Assembly: GCF_029537485.1 (NCBI RefSeq)
Contig: NZ_JARPUS010000008.1
Span: 62,001 to 126,000 of the forward strand
Length of the DNA: 64,000 bases
Reading direction: 5' to 3'
Source: Pseudomonas sp. GOM6
GTDB lineage: Bacteria; Pseudomonadota; Gammaproteobacteria; Pseudomonadales; Pseudomonadaceae
The position numbers and the translations under genes were made by a program. Position 1 is the stretch's first letter. Each line of letters begins with the position of its first letter. The notes beneath the pieces are model-generated. The model was not told the origin of the DNA. It ran no database searches and saw only the letters and a list, made by a program, of their open reading frames with translations. Positions 16,986 through 25,414 of the stretch are shown here, piece by piece.

Positions 16986-17987
16986 GTGACTCCACTTCTG
17001 GTCTGCGATGACTCGGGCATGGCCCGCAAACAGCTGATCCGCGCCCTGCCTGCGGACTGGCCGGTGCAGATCACCCAGGCCGCCAATGGCGAGGAGGCCC
17101 TGGCGGCCATTCGCCAGGGCCTCGGCCGGGTGATGCTGCTGGACCTGACCATGCCGGTGATGGACGGTTACCAGGTGCTCGCACAGGTTCAGGAGGAAGG
17201 CCTGCCGTGCAGCATCCTGGTGGTTTCCGGCGACGTGCAGGCCGAAGCCCTGCGCCGCGTACAGGAGCTGGGCGCCCTGGCCTTTCTGCGCAAGCCGGCC
17301 GACCCGCAGGAGCTGCGCGACACACTGCTCCGCCTGGGGCTGATGCAGGAAGGCGAAAGCGTCGAGGCCGCGTCGACGTCTGCGGTGGACACCGGCAAAG
17401 TCGGTTTCCGCGACGCCCTGCGCGAAGTCAGCAACGTCGCTATGGGCCGCGCCGCCGCCCTGCTCGCCGAGGAACTCGGCGTGTTCGTGCAGCTGCCGAT
17501 TCCGGCGGTCAACCTGTTCGAAGCCAGCGAGCTGCACATGGCCCTGGCCGATGCCAACCGTGGCGACTGCCTCAGCGCGGTATGCCAGGGCTTTATCGGC
17601 GAGGCCATCGCCGGCGAGGCGCTGCTGCTGTTCCACGACTCGGAGATCGATGATATCCGCCGCCTGCTCGGCCTGCGCCCAGGCGACGAAACCGGCACCT
17701 CGGAAATGCTCCTCGACCTGGCCAGCATCCTCATCGGCGCCTGCCTTTCCGGCATCGCCGAACAGATTGACGTGCGCTTCTCCCTGGGCCACCCCCAGCT
17801 GCTGGGCCAGCACGCGCAAACCATCGATGAACTGATCCAGTTCAACCGTACCCGCTGGCGCCAGACGCTGGCCGTGGAAATCAGCTATGGCCTGGAGGGC
17901 CACGCCGTGCATTTCAACCTGCTGCTGCTGTTCACCGAAGATTCGGTGCCGCTGCTCAGCGGCAAGATCCAGTACCTGATGGAGTAA
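16986..17987 (+). CDS. Response regulator receiver fused to a CheC/CheX-like phosphatase domain
   Basis: Residues 1-115 are a CheY-like receiver (acidic pair D8/D9, phospho-acceptor D53 in LLDLTMP, K103 in LRKP). From about 140 lies a CheC-like domain whose first helix matches the phosphatase signature D-x3-E-x2-N-x22-P exactly (D143, E147, N150, P173). The second, symmetric site (SEMLLDLASILIG) has lost the E and N. It probably dephosphorylates a CheY-type receiver, possibly its own. The start is GTG at 16986 with a poor ribosome site. No CheA/CheW genes are near. Confidence 0.88.
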   Translation: MTPLLVCDDSGMARKQLIRALPADWPVQITQAANGEEALAAIRQGLGRVMLLDLTMPVMDGYQVLAQVQEEGLPCSILVVSGDVQAEALRRVQELGALAFLRKPADPQELRDTLLRLGLMQEGESVEAASTSAVDTGKVGFRDALREVSNVAMGRAAALLAEELGVFVQLPIPAVNLFEASELHMALADANRGDCLSAVCQGFIGEAIAGEALLLFHDSEIDDIRRLLGLRPGDETGTSEMLLDLASILIGACLSGIAEQIDVRFSLGHPQLLGQHAQTIDELIQFNRTRWRQTLAVEISYGLEGHAVHFNLLLLFTEDSVPLLSGKIQYLME

Positions 17988-17990
17988 CCG

Positions 17991-18434
17991 ATGGCCGGCC
18001 AAGCCCAGATCGACATACGTGAACTGCACTGGCTGCTGGACATCGTCCAGTGCCTGGACGTGGGCGTGCTGGTGATGGACCGCAACTTCCATATCGAAGT
18101 GTGGAACAGCTTCATGGAGAACCACTCGGGCCTGGGCGCCGACCAGGTGCAGGGCCGCGAGCTGTTTCAGGTTTTCCCGGAAATCGACCGGCCCTGGCTG
18201 GAACGCAAGGTCGGCACCGTGCTGCGCCTGGGCACGCGCGCCTTCAGCCTGTGGCAACAGCGTCCCTACCTGCTGCACTTCAAGAGCTACCGGCCGATCA
18301 CCGGCCAGGCCGACTTCATGTACCAGAACCTGACCATCCTGCCGCTGGCCGCCACCGGCGGCCAGGTCGAGCACGTGTGCCTGGTGATCTACGACATGAC
18401 CGATGCGGCGGTGGCCCAGCTGCGCCAGGGCTGA
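17991..18434 (+). CDS. Single PAS-domain protein
   Basis: The 147-residue soluble product is almost entirely one PAS domain: LDVGVLVMDRNFHIEVWNSFMENHSGL followed by GRELFQVFPEI and a C-terminal LVIYDMTDAAVAQL. There is no output domain. It starts three bases after the receiver-CheC gene, so the two are co-translated and the PAS protein may give a sensory or partner-binding function to that phosphatase. Ligand unknown. Confidence 0.85.
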   Translation: MAGQAQIDIRELHWLLDIVQCLDVGVLVMDRNFHIEVWNSFMENHSGLGADQVQGRELFQVFPEIDRPWLERKVGTVLRLGTRAFSLWQQRPYLLHFKSYRPITGQADFMYQNLTILPLAATGGQVEHVCLVIYDMTDAAVAQLRQG

Positions 18435-18495
18435 GCCTGAAATGAGGATCTGCCTCGGGCCTCTCGCGGGCGGCTGGGCACGACGCTGGAGCTGA

Positions 18496-18559
18496 GTGGG
18501 AGCGGCTTCAGCCGCGATGAGAGGCAGCGCAAAAGCATCGCGGCTAAAGCCGCTCCCAC
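18496..18559. repeat. REP pair (BIME) copy 1
   Basis: Two 23-base arms (18496-18518 and 18537-18559) are inverted with one mismatch around an 18-base spacer. Each arm contains its own small hairpin GCGGCT-TC-AGCCGC and ends in GTGGGAGC. This is a classic Pseudomonas REP doublet between two genes facing each other. It may stabilise or end the PAS-gene and rhlE transcripts. Confidence 0.9.
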
Positions 18560-18580
18560 AAAAACACCACGCCGCCTCTG

Positions 18581-19915
18581 CTACTTCTTCTTCGGCCTTG
18601 GCTTCTCGCCCAGCTTGGGCACGGCGCGCACGGCCTTGACCTTGGGCTTGCTGGTGTCTTCCTCGAACCAGTTGCCCATGTGAATCTTGCCCTTGGCCCC
18701 CGCCCCCGGAATGACCTTGATCTTGGGCTTCTTCGGCTTTTTCAGGATCGCGCCGCCCGGCGCGGTCTGCGGCACCCGGTGATCCGGCTCGAAGCCCGGC
18801 TCGTCCTCGCGGCGAATGATCTGCCCGATCAGCGTCTCGATCGCTGCCAGCTGATCCACCTCGTCGGCACACACCAGCGACACCGCCTCGCCACTGGCGC
18901 CGGCACGGCCGGTGCGACCGATGCGGTGCACATAATCCTCGGCCACGATCGGCAAATCGAGGTTGACCACCCTTGGCAGCTCGCTGATGTCCAGGCCGCG
19001 GGCGGCCACGTCGGTGGCCACCAGCACGCGCACCTCACCAGCCTTGAAGCGCTGCAGCGCGCGCAGGCGCGACGGCTGCGGCTTGTCGCCGTGGATCGAG
19101 TCGGTGGCGATGCCCTCGGCCAGCAGCAACTGCTCCAGCTCGTCGACACCCTTGCGGGTCTTGCCGAACACCAGCAGCTGGTCCCAGCCACGCTCGCGGT
19201 AGAGGTGCAGCAGCAACTCGCTCTTGCGCTTTTTGTCGACCGTCACCAGCCACTGCTTGACGCTCTTGGCCGTGGTATTGCGCGGGCTGACCTCGATGTT
19301 CAGCGGGTCGCGCAACAACTCCTTGGCCATCTGCCGGATGGCATCGGAGAAGGTGGCGGAGAACAGCAGGGTCTGGCGCTTGCGCGGCAGTGCGCTGAAC
19401 AGCTCGTCCAGCTCCCTGGCGAAGCCCAGGTCGAGCATGCGGTCGGCCTCGTCCAGCACCAGTGCCTGCAACTGGTCGAAACGCACGGCGTTTTGCCGGT
19501 ACAGGTCGAGCAGACGACCAGGGGTGGCCACCAGCAGGTCGATGCCCTTGCGCAGCTTCATCATCTGCGGGTTGATGCTGACCCCGCCATACACCGAGTA
19601 GGTGCGCAGCGGCAGGTTCTGCGCGTATTGCTGCACGGCCTGCGCCACCTGCTCGGCCAGCTCGCGGGTCGGCACCAGCACCAGCGCGCGCACCGAGTTG
19701 GCCGCCACCTGCGAGCCTTCCATGGTCAGTTTCTGCAGCAGCGGCAGGGCGAAGCCGGCGGTCTTGCCGGTGCCGGTCTGCGCCGCGGCAAGCACGTCGC
19801 GGCCCTTGAGCACGGCAGGAATGGCCTGCTTCTGCACCGGCGTGGGCTCGCGGTAGTCTAGTGCCTCAAGAGTGCGCAGGATGGAATCGATCAGGCCAAG
19901 GTTGGCGAAGGACAT
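18581..19915 (-). CDS. rhlE: DEAD-box ATP-dependent RNA helicase RhlE
   Basis: From the ATG at 19915 the protein has 444 residues starting MSFANLGL; the open frame continues to 20332 only as a shadow of tatD. All motifs are present: Q motif (REPTPVQKQAIP), AAQTGTGKT, PTRELAEQ, TPGRLLDL, DEAD, SATFS and HRIGRTGRAG. A basic lysine-rich tail ends KPRPKKK and likely binds RNA. RhlE helicases act in RNA decay and ribosome maturation. tatD diverges 62 bp away. Confidence 0.95.
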   Translation of the reverse strand: MSFANLGLIDSILRTLEALDYREPTPVQKQAIPAVLKGRDVLAAAQTGTGKTAGFALPLLQKLTMEGSQVAANSVRALVLVPTRELAEQVAQAVQQYAQNLPLRTYSVYGGVSINPQMMKLRKGIDLLVATPGRLLDLYRQNAVRFDQLQALVLDEADRMLDLGFARELDELFSALPRKRQTLLFSATFSDAIRQMAKELLRDPLNIEVSPRNTTAKSVKQWLVTVDKKRKSELLLHLYRERGWDQLLVFGKTRKGVDELEQLLLAEGIATDSIHGDKPQPSRLRALQRFKAGEVRVLVATDVAARGLDISELPRVVNLDLPIVAEDYVHRIGRTGRAGASGEAVSLVCADEVDQLAAIETLIGQIIRREDEPGFEPDHRVPQTAPGGAILKKPKKPKIKVIPGAGAKGKIHMGNWFEEDTSKPKVKAVRAVPKLGEKPRPKKK

Positions 19916-19977
19916 GGCAGAGCAACCGGATAAAGGCAAAGTGCACAGTTTACCCGCCCCAGGCTTATGATGCGTGC

Positions 19978-20760
19978 ATGCAGCTGATCGACACCCACAC
20001 CCACCTCGACTTCCCCGATTTCGACGCCGACCGCAGTGAGCTGCTGACCCGTAGCCGCCACCTGGGCGTGGAGCGACTGGTGGTGCTCGGCGTCTATCGC
20101 GACAACTGGCAGCGCCTGTGGGACTTGTGCCAGCAAGAGGTAGGGCTGTTCGCCGCCTTCGGCCTGCACCCGGTCTATCTCGGCCAGCATCGTCCCGAGC
20201 ATCTGGCCGAGCTGCGCGACTGGTTACAGCGCCTGGCCGGCGAGGAAAAACTCTGCGCGGTGGGCGAGTTCGGCCTGGACTACTACCTGGAGACGCTGGA
20301 TCGCGAGCAGCAGCAGGCGCTGTTCGAGGCACAACTGCAGCTGGCCATCGAATCCGAGCTCCCCGCCCTGCTCCATGTGCGCCGCGCCCACGCGGCCACC
20401 ATCGCCACGCTCAAGCGTTTCAAGCCGCCACGCGGAGGTATTGTTCACGCCTTTGCCGGCAGCTATGAAGAAGCCCGCGAATACATCCGCCTCGGCTTCA
20501 GGCTGGGCCTGGGCGGCGCACCGACCTGGCCGCAGGCGTTGCGCCTGCGCAAGGTGATTCCACGCCTGCCGCTGGAAGCCATCGTACTGGAGACCGATTC
20601 ACCGGACATGGCCCCAGCCATGTACCCGGGCCTGCGCAACAGTCCTGAGCATCTACCGGCCATCTGCAGCGCGCTGGCTGGGCTGCGCGGCATTTCGCCG
20701 GAAGAGCTGGCCAGCGCCAGCAGCCGCAACGCCGCCGAGCTGTTCGGCTGGCAGTTGTGA
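19978..20760 (+). CDS. TatD-family metal-dependent deoxyribonuclease
   Basis: The 260-residue TIM-barrel protein shows the metal ligands of the family: DTHTHLDFPDFD at the N-terminus, GEFGLDYY near residue 98, the HVRRAH and VHAFAG histidines, and ETDSPDMAPAM near residue 202. TatD proteins are 3'-5' exonucleases in DNA and RNA quality control. The ATG at 19978 gives the usual N-terminus; earlier in-frame codons are in the rhlE leader. E. coli has three paralogues, of which YjjV looks closest in size. Confidence 0.92.
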   Translation: MQLIDTHTHLDFPDFDADRSELLTRSRHLGVERLVVLGVYRDNWQRLWDLCQQEVGLFAAFGLHPVYLGQHRPEHLAELRDWLQRLAGEEKLCAVGEFGLDYYLETLDREQQQALFEAQLQLAIESELPALLHVRRAHAATIATLKRFKPPRGGIVHAFAGSYEEAREYIRLGFRLGLGGAPTWPQALRLRKVIPRLPLEAIVLETDSPDMAPAMYPGLRNSPEHLPAICSALAGLRGISPEELASASSRNAAELFGWQL

Positions 20761-20775
20761 ACCTGCCGGAAACGA

Positions 20776-20801
20776 CGAGGCCCGCCGATTGGCGGGCCTC
20801 G
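20776..20801. terminator. Bidirectional hairpin between tatD and the chemoreceptor gene
   Basis: CGAGGCCCGCC and GGCGGGCCTCG form an eleven-base-pair stem over GATT. It lies between two genes that end toward each other, 16 bp after tatD. Confidence 0.75.
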
Positions 20802-20819
20802 CAACTTGCAGGCTGAAGA

Positions 20820-22850
20820 TCAGACGCGGAAGGCGCTGATCAGCTCCTTCAGGCGCGACACCTGATCGGACAGCTGGCGGCTGGCCTGCTCGGTCTGCAC
20901 CGCGCCTTCGGCCGTGCGCTCGCCGGCCTGGTTGATCTCGACGATGTTCATGTCGATGTCATGGGCCACCGCCGTCTGCTGCTCGGCGGCGGCGGCGATC
21001 TGCTGGTTCTGGTCGACGATCATGCCTACCGCGCCAAGGATGTTCTCCAGCGCCTGTTGTACCTGAGCCGACTGGCTGACGGTGCTCTCGACCATCTGAT
21101 GGCTGCCGTTCATGGCGGTCACCGTGGCGTTCACGCCATTCTGCAGGCGACCGATCATCTGCTCGATCTCCTCGGTGGACTGATGGGTGCGCTTGGCCAG
21201 GTTGCGCACCTCGTCGGCCACCACGGCAAAACCACGGCCCTGTTCGCCGGCCCGCGCCGCCTCGATGGCCGCATTGAGTGCCAGCAGGTTGGTCTGCCCG
21301 GCAATGCCCTTGATCACTTCCAGCACCTGGCTGATCGAGGCGCTGTCGGCGGCCAGTTGGTTGATCACGTTCACCGACTGGTCGATTTCGCTGGCCAGGC
21401 GCTGGATGCTGCCAACCTGCGAGCCCACCAGTTCACGGCCACTGACGGTTTCCTGATTGACGCTCTGCGCACTGTCCACGGCAGCAGCGGCGCTACGGGC
21501 TACTTCCTGGGCGGTGGCGGACATTTCATTCATCGCCGTGGCTACTTGCTCGATCTGCCCGCGTTGGGCGCTGACCGCCTGGCTGCTCTGCCCGGACACC
21601 AGCTCCACGCTGTCGGCCTGGCGTTCCACTTCGATGACCGTCTTGCCGACCAGGTCGATCAGATCGCGAATCTTCGCCACCGTGCCGTTGAACACCTGGC
21701 CCAGCTCGCCCAGTTCGTCCTGGCTACGCACATTGACGCTCACTGTCATGTCGCCGGCCGCCACCTGGTTCAGGGTCTTGCCGAAGCCCTTGAGGGTTGC
21801 GCGGGTAGAGACGTAAAAGCCGCCGTACAGGTAGCCGATCAACAGGAACACCAGGAGCAGGGCAGCCACCAGAAGTACCATCTGCAGACGCTTCTGTTCC
21901 AGACGCTGACTCAGATCCTGCTCGAGAAAGCGCAGGATCCCGTCATTCAGTGCATAGGTCTTGTCGATGGCCTGGGTAAAGCCGTCATAGAAGCCGCGCC
22001 AGGGAGCATCCAGGCTGTCGGACATGAGCAGCTGCTCTTCCAGCACCACACTGCTCTCGGTCAGGCTGCTGCGACTGGTTTCAGCCAGTAGCCCCAGGCT
22101 GCTCTGCGCCTTGGGGCTACCCTGCAGCGCACTCTGCAACTTGAAACCGTACTCGGCATGCAGCTTTTCCATGTTCAGCATCATGTCGTCGAGCTTGGTG
22201 CTGTCGGCAGAGCCGAGAATGCCTTGTCCGAGCGTGTATGAACCGAGCGCACGTCCCTCGCTGAGCACCTTGGTCACGGGCAGGGTGACATTGGTCATCA
22301 GCTCGGCCATCTGGCGCACGGTCAGCTCGCTGTCCTGGCTGAGGCCGGACTGGCTGGCGACAAACTTGATGAATACCTCGGCATTGTCCAGCGCCTTGAC
22401 CACCAGACCAGCCTTGCTGCGCAGGGAGCTCTCCGCCTGTACGGCGGCCAGGGCCGTCTTGATCGAGTCGCGCTGGTTGTTGAATTCCTCGACCTGCTGG
22501 GCATCGTTGCTGGTTGCTTCCAGCCCTTCCAGGGTCGCGGCTACGCTCTTTTCCAGCTCGACAATCTGCGCGCCAAGCTGCTCGGCCTGGCCAGACTGCC
22601 CAAGCACGGCATTGATCTGATAGAGATCGTTGAGCTGCTCCAGCTGCTGACGCAGCTTCATGCTGGTGCCCAGCACGCCGAGGCTTTCCAGCTCGGTGCG
22701 GGTATCGACGAAGGCGTCATAGGACTCCTTCACCAAGTAATAATTGGTGACCAGCATGGGCAGGAAGAACAGCACACTGATCAGGCTGAACTTCATGCCG
22801 AAGCTCAGGCGGTTCATCAGCGCGATGGCAGGGTACAACACGCTATTCAC
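20820..22850 (-). CDS. Methyl-accepting chemotaxis protein
   Basis: The 676-residue chemoreceptor has TM1 at about 19-40, a helical periplasmic domain of about 280 residues, TM2 at about 325-347, a HAMP region, and a long signalling coiled coil with the conserved tip [23 protein letters not shown] near residue 540. The periplasmic part is all-helical and long enough for a helical bimodular (HBM) sensor such as McpS/TlpQ; that subtype is inference. No C-terminal CheR-binding pentapeptide is present (ends LISAFRV). Ligand unknown. Confidence 0.93.
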   Translation of the reverse strand: MNSVLYPAIALMNRLSFGMKFSLISVLFFLPMLVTNYYLVKESYDAFVDTRTELESLGVLGTSMKLRQQLEQLNDLYQINAVLGQSGQAEQLGAQIVELEKSVAATLEGLEATSNDAQQVEEFNNQRDSIKTALAAVQAESSLRSKAGLVVKALDNAEVFIKFVASQSGLSQDSELTVRQMAELMTNVTLPVTKVLSEGRALGSYTLGQGILGSADSTKLDDMMLNMEKLHAEYGFKLQSALQGSPKAQSSLGLLAETSRSSLTESSVVLEEQLLMSDSLDAPWRGFYDGFTQAIDKTYALNDGILRFLEQDLSQRLEQKRLQMVLLVAALLLVFLLIGYLYGGFYVSTRATLKGFGKTLNQVAAGDMTVSVNVRSQDELGELGQVFNGTVAKIRDLIDLVGKTVIEVERQADSVELVSGQSSQAVSAQRGQIEQVATAMNEMSATAQEVARSAAAAVDSAQSVNQETVSGRELVGSQVGSIQRLASEIDQSVNVINQLAADSASISQVLEVIKGIAGQTNLLALNAAIEAARAGEQGRGFAVVADEVRNLAKRTHQSTEEIEQMIGRLQNGVNATVTAMNGSHQMVESTVSQSAQVQQALENILGAVGMIVDQNQQIAAAAEQQTAVAHDIDMNIVEINQAGERTAEGAVQTEQASRQLSDQVSRLKELISAFRV

Positions 22851-23025
22851 TAGACGTCTCCTGTTGCCATTATTGTTTTATGCCAGCCGGGAGCAGGCTG
22901 ATCTATTGAACGGCAAGGTAGCGGTATTCTGGAATCCAGCGGAAGTGGCCATTGGCCAGACAACATCCCCCGGACGGCCATGTATACCGGATATCGACCT
23001 CAACCTCTGTAACTTAAGGTAAAGA

Positions 23026-23931
23026 ATGCGCGCGCCATTTCGCTTCGGCATTGACCTGGGTGGGACCAAGACTGAAATCATCGCACTGGAAGGAGCCGAT
23101 GAGCGGTTACGCGAGCGCCTGCCCACGCCCCAAGGCGACTATCGGGCCACGCTGGAAACCATAGCCCGCCTGGTACGCGACGCCGAGCAACAGCTGGGAG
23201 GTACCGGCAGCGTTGGCGTGGGCATCCCTGGCACACGCTCGCCCGACCACGGGCGCATCAAGAACGCCAACTCCACCTGCCTGATCGGCGAGGATCTGCA
23301 GGGTGATCTGGAAAACCTGCTGCAGCGCCCGGTGCGCCTGGCCAATGACGCCGACTGCTTCACCCTGTCCGAGGCCAGCGACGGCGCCGGTGCCGGCGCC
23401 AGCAGCGTGTTCGGCGTGATCCTTGGCACAGGCGTCGGTGGCGGTATCGTCATCAATGGACAACTGCTCAGCGGCCCCAACGCCGTGGCCGGCGAATGGG
23501 GGCACAATCCCCTGCCCTGGCGCACCGCGGCAGACGGTTCGCCGCGCCGCTGCTACTGCGGCCTGGAAGACTGCATCGAAACCTTCCTCAGCGGCCCCGG
23601 CTGGGCCGCACGCAGCAACCTGGGCGTGAATGCCACGCAACTGGCCGAGGCTGCCTCGCGCGATGAGCCCAGTGCCAGCCAGGCTATGCAGCGTTACTGC
23701 GAGCAGCTAGCCCGCAGCCTGGCGTCGGTGATCAACTTGCTCGATCCGCAGGTAATCGTGCTGGGCGGCGGCCTTTCCAACATCCCGCAGCTGTATCAGC
23801 AGGTGCCACCTCTGCTCGTGCGCCACGTGTTCTCGGATCGGGTCAACACGCGCCTGGTACAGGCCCGTCATGGCGACTCCAGCGGCGTGCGCGGCGCAGC
23901 CTGGCTGTGGCCGGAGCACACCTATGGGTAA
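23026..23931 (+). CDS. ROK-family sugar kinase (fructokinase-like)
   Basis: The 301-residue protein begins with the ATP-phosphate motif FGIDLGGTKTEI. It contains the ROK signature with zinc ligands: GEWGHNPLPW, then CYCGLEDCIETFLSGPG near residue 180. The catalytic aspartate lies in LANDADCF. ROK kinases phosphorylate fructose, glucose, mannose or N-acetylhexosamines; the GHNPLPW form is common in fructokinase/Mak-like members. There is no DNA-binding domain, so it is not a ROK repressor. It stands alone between the chemoreceptor and ampE. Confidence 0.9.
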   Translation: MRAPFRFGIDLGGTKTEIIALEGADERLRERLPTPQGDYRATLETIARLVRDAEQQLGGTGSVGVGIPGTRSPDHGRIKNANSTCLIGEDLQGDLENLLQRPVRLANDADCFTLSEASDGAGAGASSVFGVILGTGVGGGIVINGQLLSGPNAVAGEWGHNPLPWRTAADGSPRRCYCGLEDCIETFLSGPGWAARSNLGVNATQLAEAASRDEPSASQAMQRYCEQLARSLASVINLLDPQVIVLGGGLSNIPQLYQQVPPLLVRHVFSDRVNTRLVQARHGDSSGVRGAAWLWPEHTYG

Positions 23932-23940
23932 GCGCTGTCC

Positions 23941-24762
23941 TTACAGCAGAAGAATCCACACGGCGAATGCCGCATACCAGAGCACAGCCGCGCGAATCAG
24001 CAACTGCCAGAGCTCGTCCAGGGTACTCACCCCCGACTCGCCCGGTTGCGGCTCGGGCAACTCGCTGGCCGCCCGCCCCGCGTTGGCGACCAGCTGGGCG
24101 GCGGAAATATCCCACGCCAACAGATCATGCAGCACCATCCGGCTGACGGCGGCGAAGTTACCCACCAGGGCGAAACTGGCCGCCAGTACCCTTACCGGCA
24201 GCCAGTCCATGGCGTGGCGTAGCTGCGCAGCGCGTTCTGCCACACCGGGCTGGGCGGCATGCTCGGCGCACAGGGCAAACAGGCGGTAGGTCAAGGCCGG
24301 CAGAGGGCCGAGCAGCGCATACCAGAAGATCACCGCAAAGAAGCCCTGATAGGCCTGCCACAGCTGGTAGTCCTGCACCCGCTGCAACAGCTCGGCCTCG
24401 CCATCAGCCTCCAGCCCCAGGTCGCGCTCGGCCACATGCAATGCAGCTTGATCGTCACCACGGCGCCAGGCATCGCGGAACGGCCCCAGGGCCACCAGCA
24501 CATCGCCCCGCCCCAGGCTGTAGACCAGTACCAGCAGGTGCACCGGCAGCAGCAACAGGCCATAAGCCAGAGGCTTGAGCACCAACAACAGCAGACCAAG
24601 CAGCCCCACCGGTAACAACACCGCCAGTAGCAGCGCGGGCCAGGGAGCCTGCCGCTCACAACGAGTCAACCACTGCAGCCAGGCGCCATCACGCTGAATA
24701 CGCTGCCGACCGGCGGAGAATTTCTCCACCCACAGCACCAACAGCAGTACCAGAAAATTCAT
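23941..24762 (-). CDS. ampE: AmpE, inner-membrane regulatory signalling protein
   Basis: The 273-residue protein has an N-terminal membrane segment (MNFLVLLLVLWVEKF), further helices around 45-85 and 145-160, and a C-terminal helix. VYSLGRGDV and MDWLPVRVLAASFALVGNF are AmpE-like. It overlaps the ampD stop by 4 bp, forming the ampDE operon. AmpE is a membrane protein of unclear activity associated with beta-lactamase induction. Confidence 0.92.
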   Translation of the reverse strand: MNFLVLLLVLWVEKFSAGRQRIQRDGAWLQWLTRCERQAPWPALLLAVLLPVGLLGLLLLVLKPLAYGLLLLPVHLLVLVYSLGRGDVLVALGPFRDAWRRGDDQAALHVAERDLGLEADGEAELLQRVQDYQLWQAYQGFFAVIFWYALLGPLPALTYRLFALCAEHAAQPGVAERAAQLRHAMDWLPVRVLAASFALVGNFAAVSRMVLHDLLAWDISAAQLVANAGRAASELPEPQPGESGVSTLDELWQLLIRAAVLWYAAFAVWILLL

Positions 24763-25322
24763 GTCCCACTCTCCTCACACTGCAGCCCCGCACGCAGACG
24801 CGGCCAATCGAAACAGGGGCCGGGGTCGGTCTTGCGCCCCGGTGCAATATCGCTATGGCCGCAGATGCGCTCGACACTCATCTGAGGATAGGTGCGCAAC
24901 AGCTGCCGCGTCAGCTCGACCAAAGCCTGGTACTGAGCATCCGTGAAAGGCAGATCATCTGTGCCCTCCAACTCGATGCCGATGGAGAAATCGTTGCAGT
25001 TCTCCCGCCCGGCAAAAGAGGACACCCCGGCATGCCAGGCCCGCTCGGCACACGAGACGAACTGAGTCACCCCGCCATCGCGCTCGATCAGGAAATGCGC
25101 CGACACCGTCAGCTGGGCGATACCCGCGAAATAGGGATGCTCGTCTGCCGGCAGACAGTTCTGGAAAAACTGCTGCACCCTGCCCGTGCCGAACTGCCCC
25201 GGCGGCAGGCTGATGTTGTGGATGACCAGCAGGGAGATTTCGCCCAGAGGCCGGGCATTACAGTTGGGCGACGGGCAGTGCCGCACGCCGTCACACCAAC
25301 CACTGTCGGGATCCAGCTGCAT
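24759..25322 (-). CDS. ampD: AmpD, 1,6-anhydro-N-acetylmuramyl-L-alanine amidase
   Basis: The 187-residue cytoplasmic amidase has the zinc ligands in VIHNISLPP (H35) and GHSDIAPGRKTDPGPCFDW (H, D) and the catalytic glutamate region SIGIELEGTDD. It cleaves the stem peptide from anhydro-muropeptides during cell-wall recycling, lowering the ligand that lets AmpR activate ampC. No disabling change is visible, so wild-type low basal AmpC would be expected if the species has ampC. mupP, a later recycling step, also lies in this window at 44.5 kb. Confidence 0.95.
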   Translation of the reverse strand: MQLDPDSGWCDGVRHCPSPNCNARPLGEISLLVIHNISLPPGQFGTGRVQQFFQNCLPADEHPYFAGIAQLTVSAHFLIERDGGVTQFVSCAERAWHAGVSSFAGRENCNDFSIGIELEGTDDLPFTDAQYQALVELTRQLLRTYPQMSVERICGHSDIAPGRKTDPGPCFDWPRLRAGLQCEESGT

Positions 25323-25373
25323 AAAGGCTCCTAAAAGACTGGTGCCACTCTAGCAGCACGCCAGACCGAAACG

Positions 25374-25397
25374 AAAACGCCCGGCATGAACCGGGCG
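25374..25397 (-). terminator. Terminator of the DUF1631 gene
   Basis: Read leftward, CGCCCGG and CCGGGCG pair over a six-base loop and are followed by TTTTCGTTT. It lies 18 bp past the DUF1631 stop at 25415. Confidence 0.85.
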
Positions 25398-25414
25398 CTT
25401 CGCATCAAATAGGA

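Noticed and set aside
16908..18872. 654-codon minus-strand open frame
   Set aside because: It lies opposite the receiver-CheC and PAS genes, has low-complexity Gln/Ala/Gly content, and no domain; high-GC shadow.
19916..20332. N-terminal extension of RhlE by 139 residues
   Set aside because: It overlaps the divergent tatD gene and is Arg/Pro/Ala-rich; the ATG at 19915 gives the normal RhlE N-terminus.
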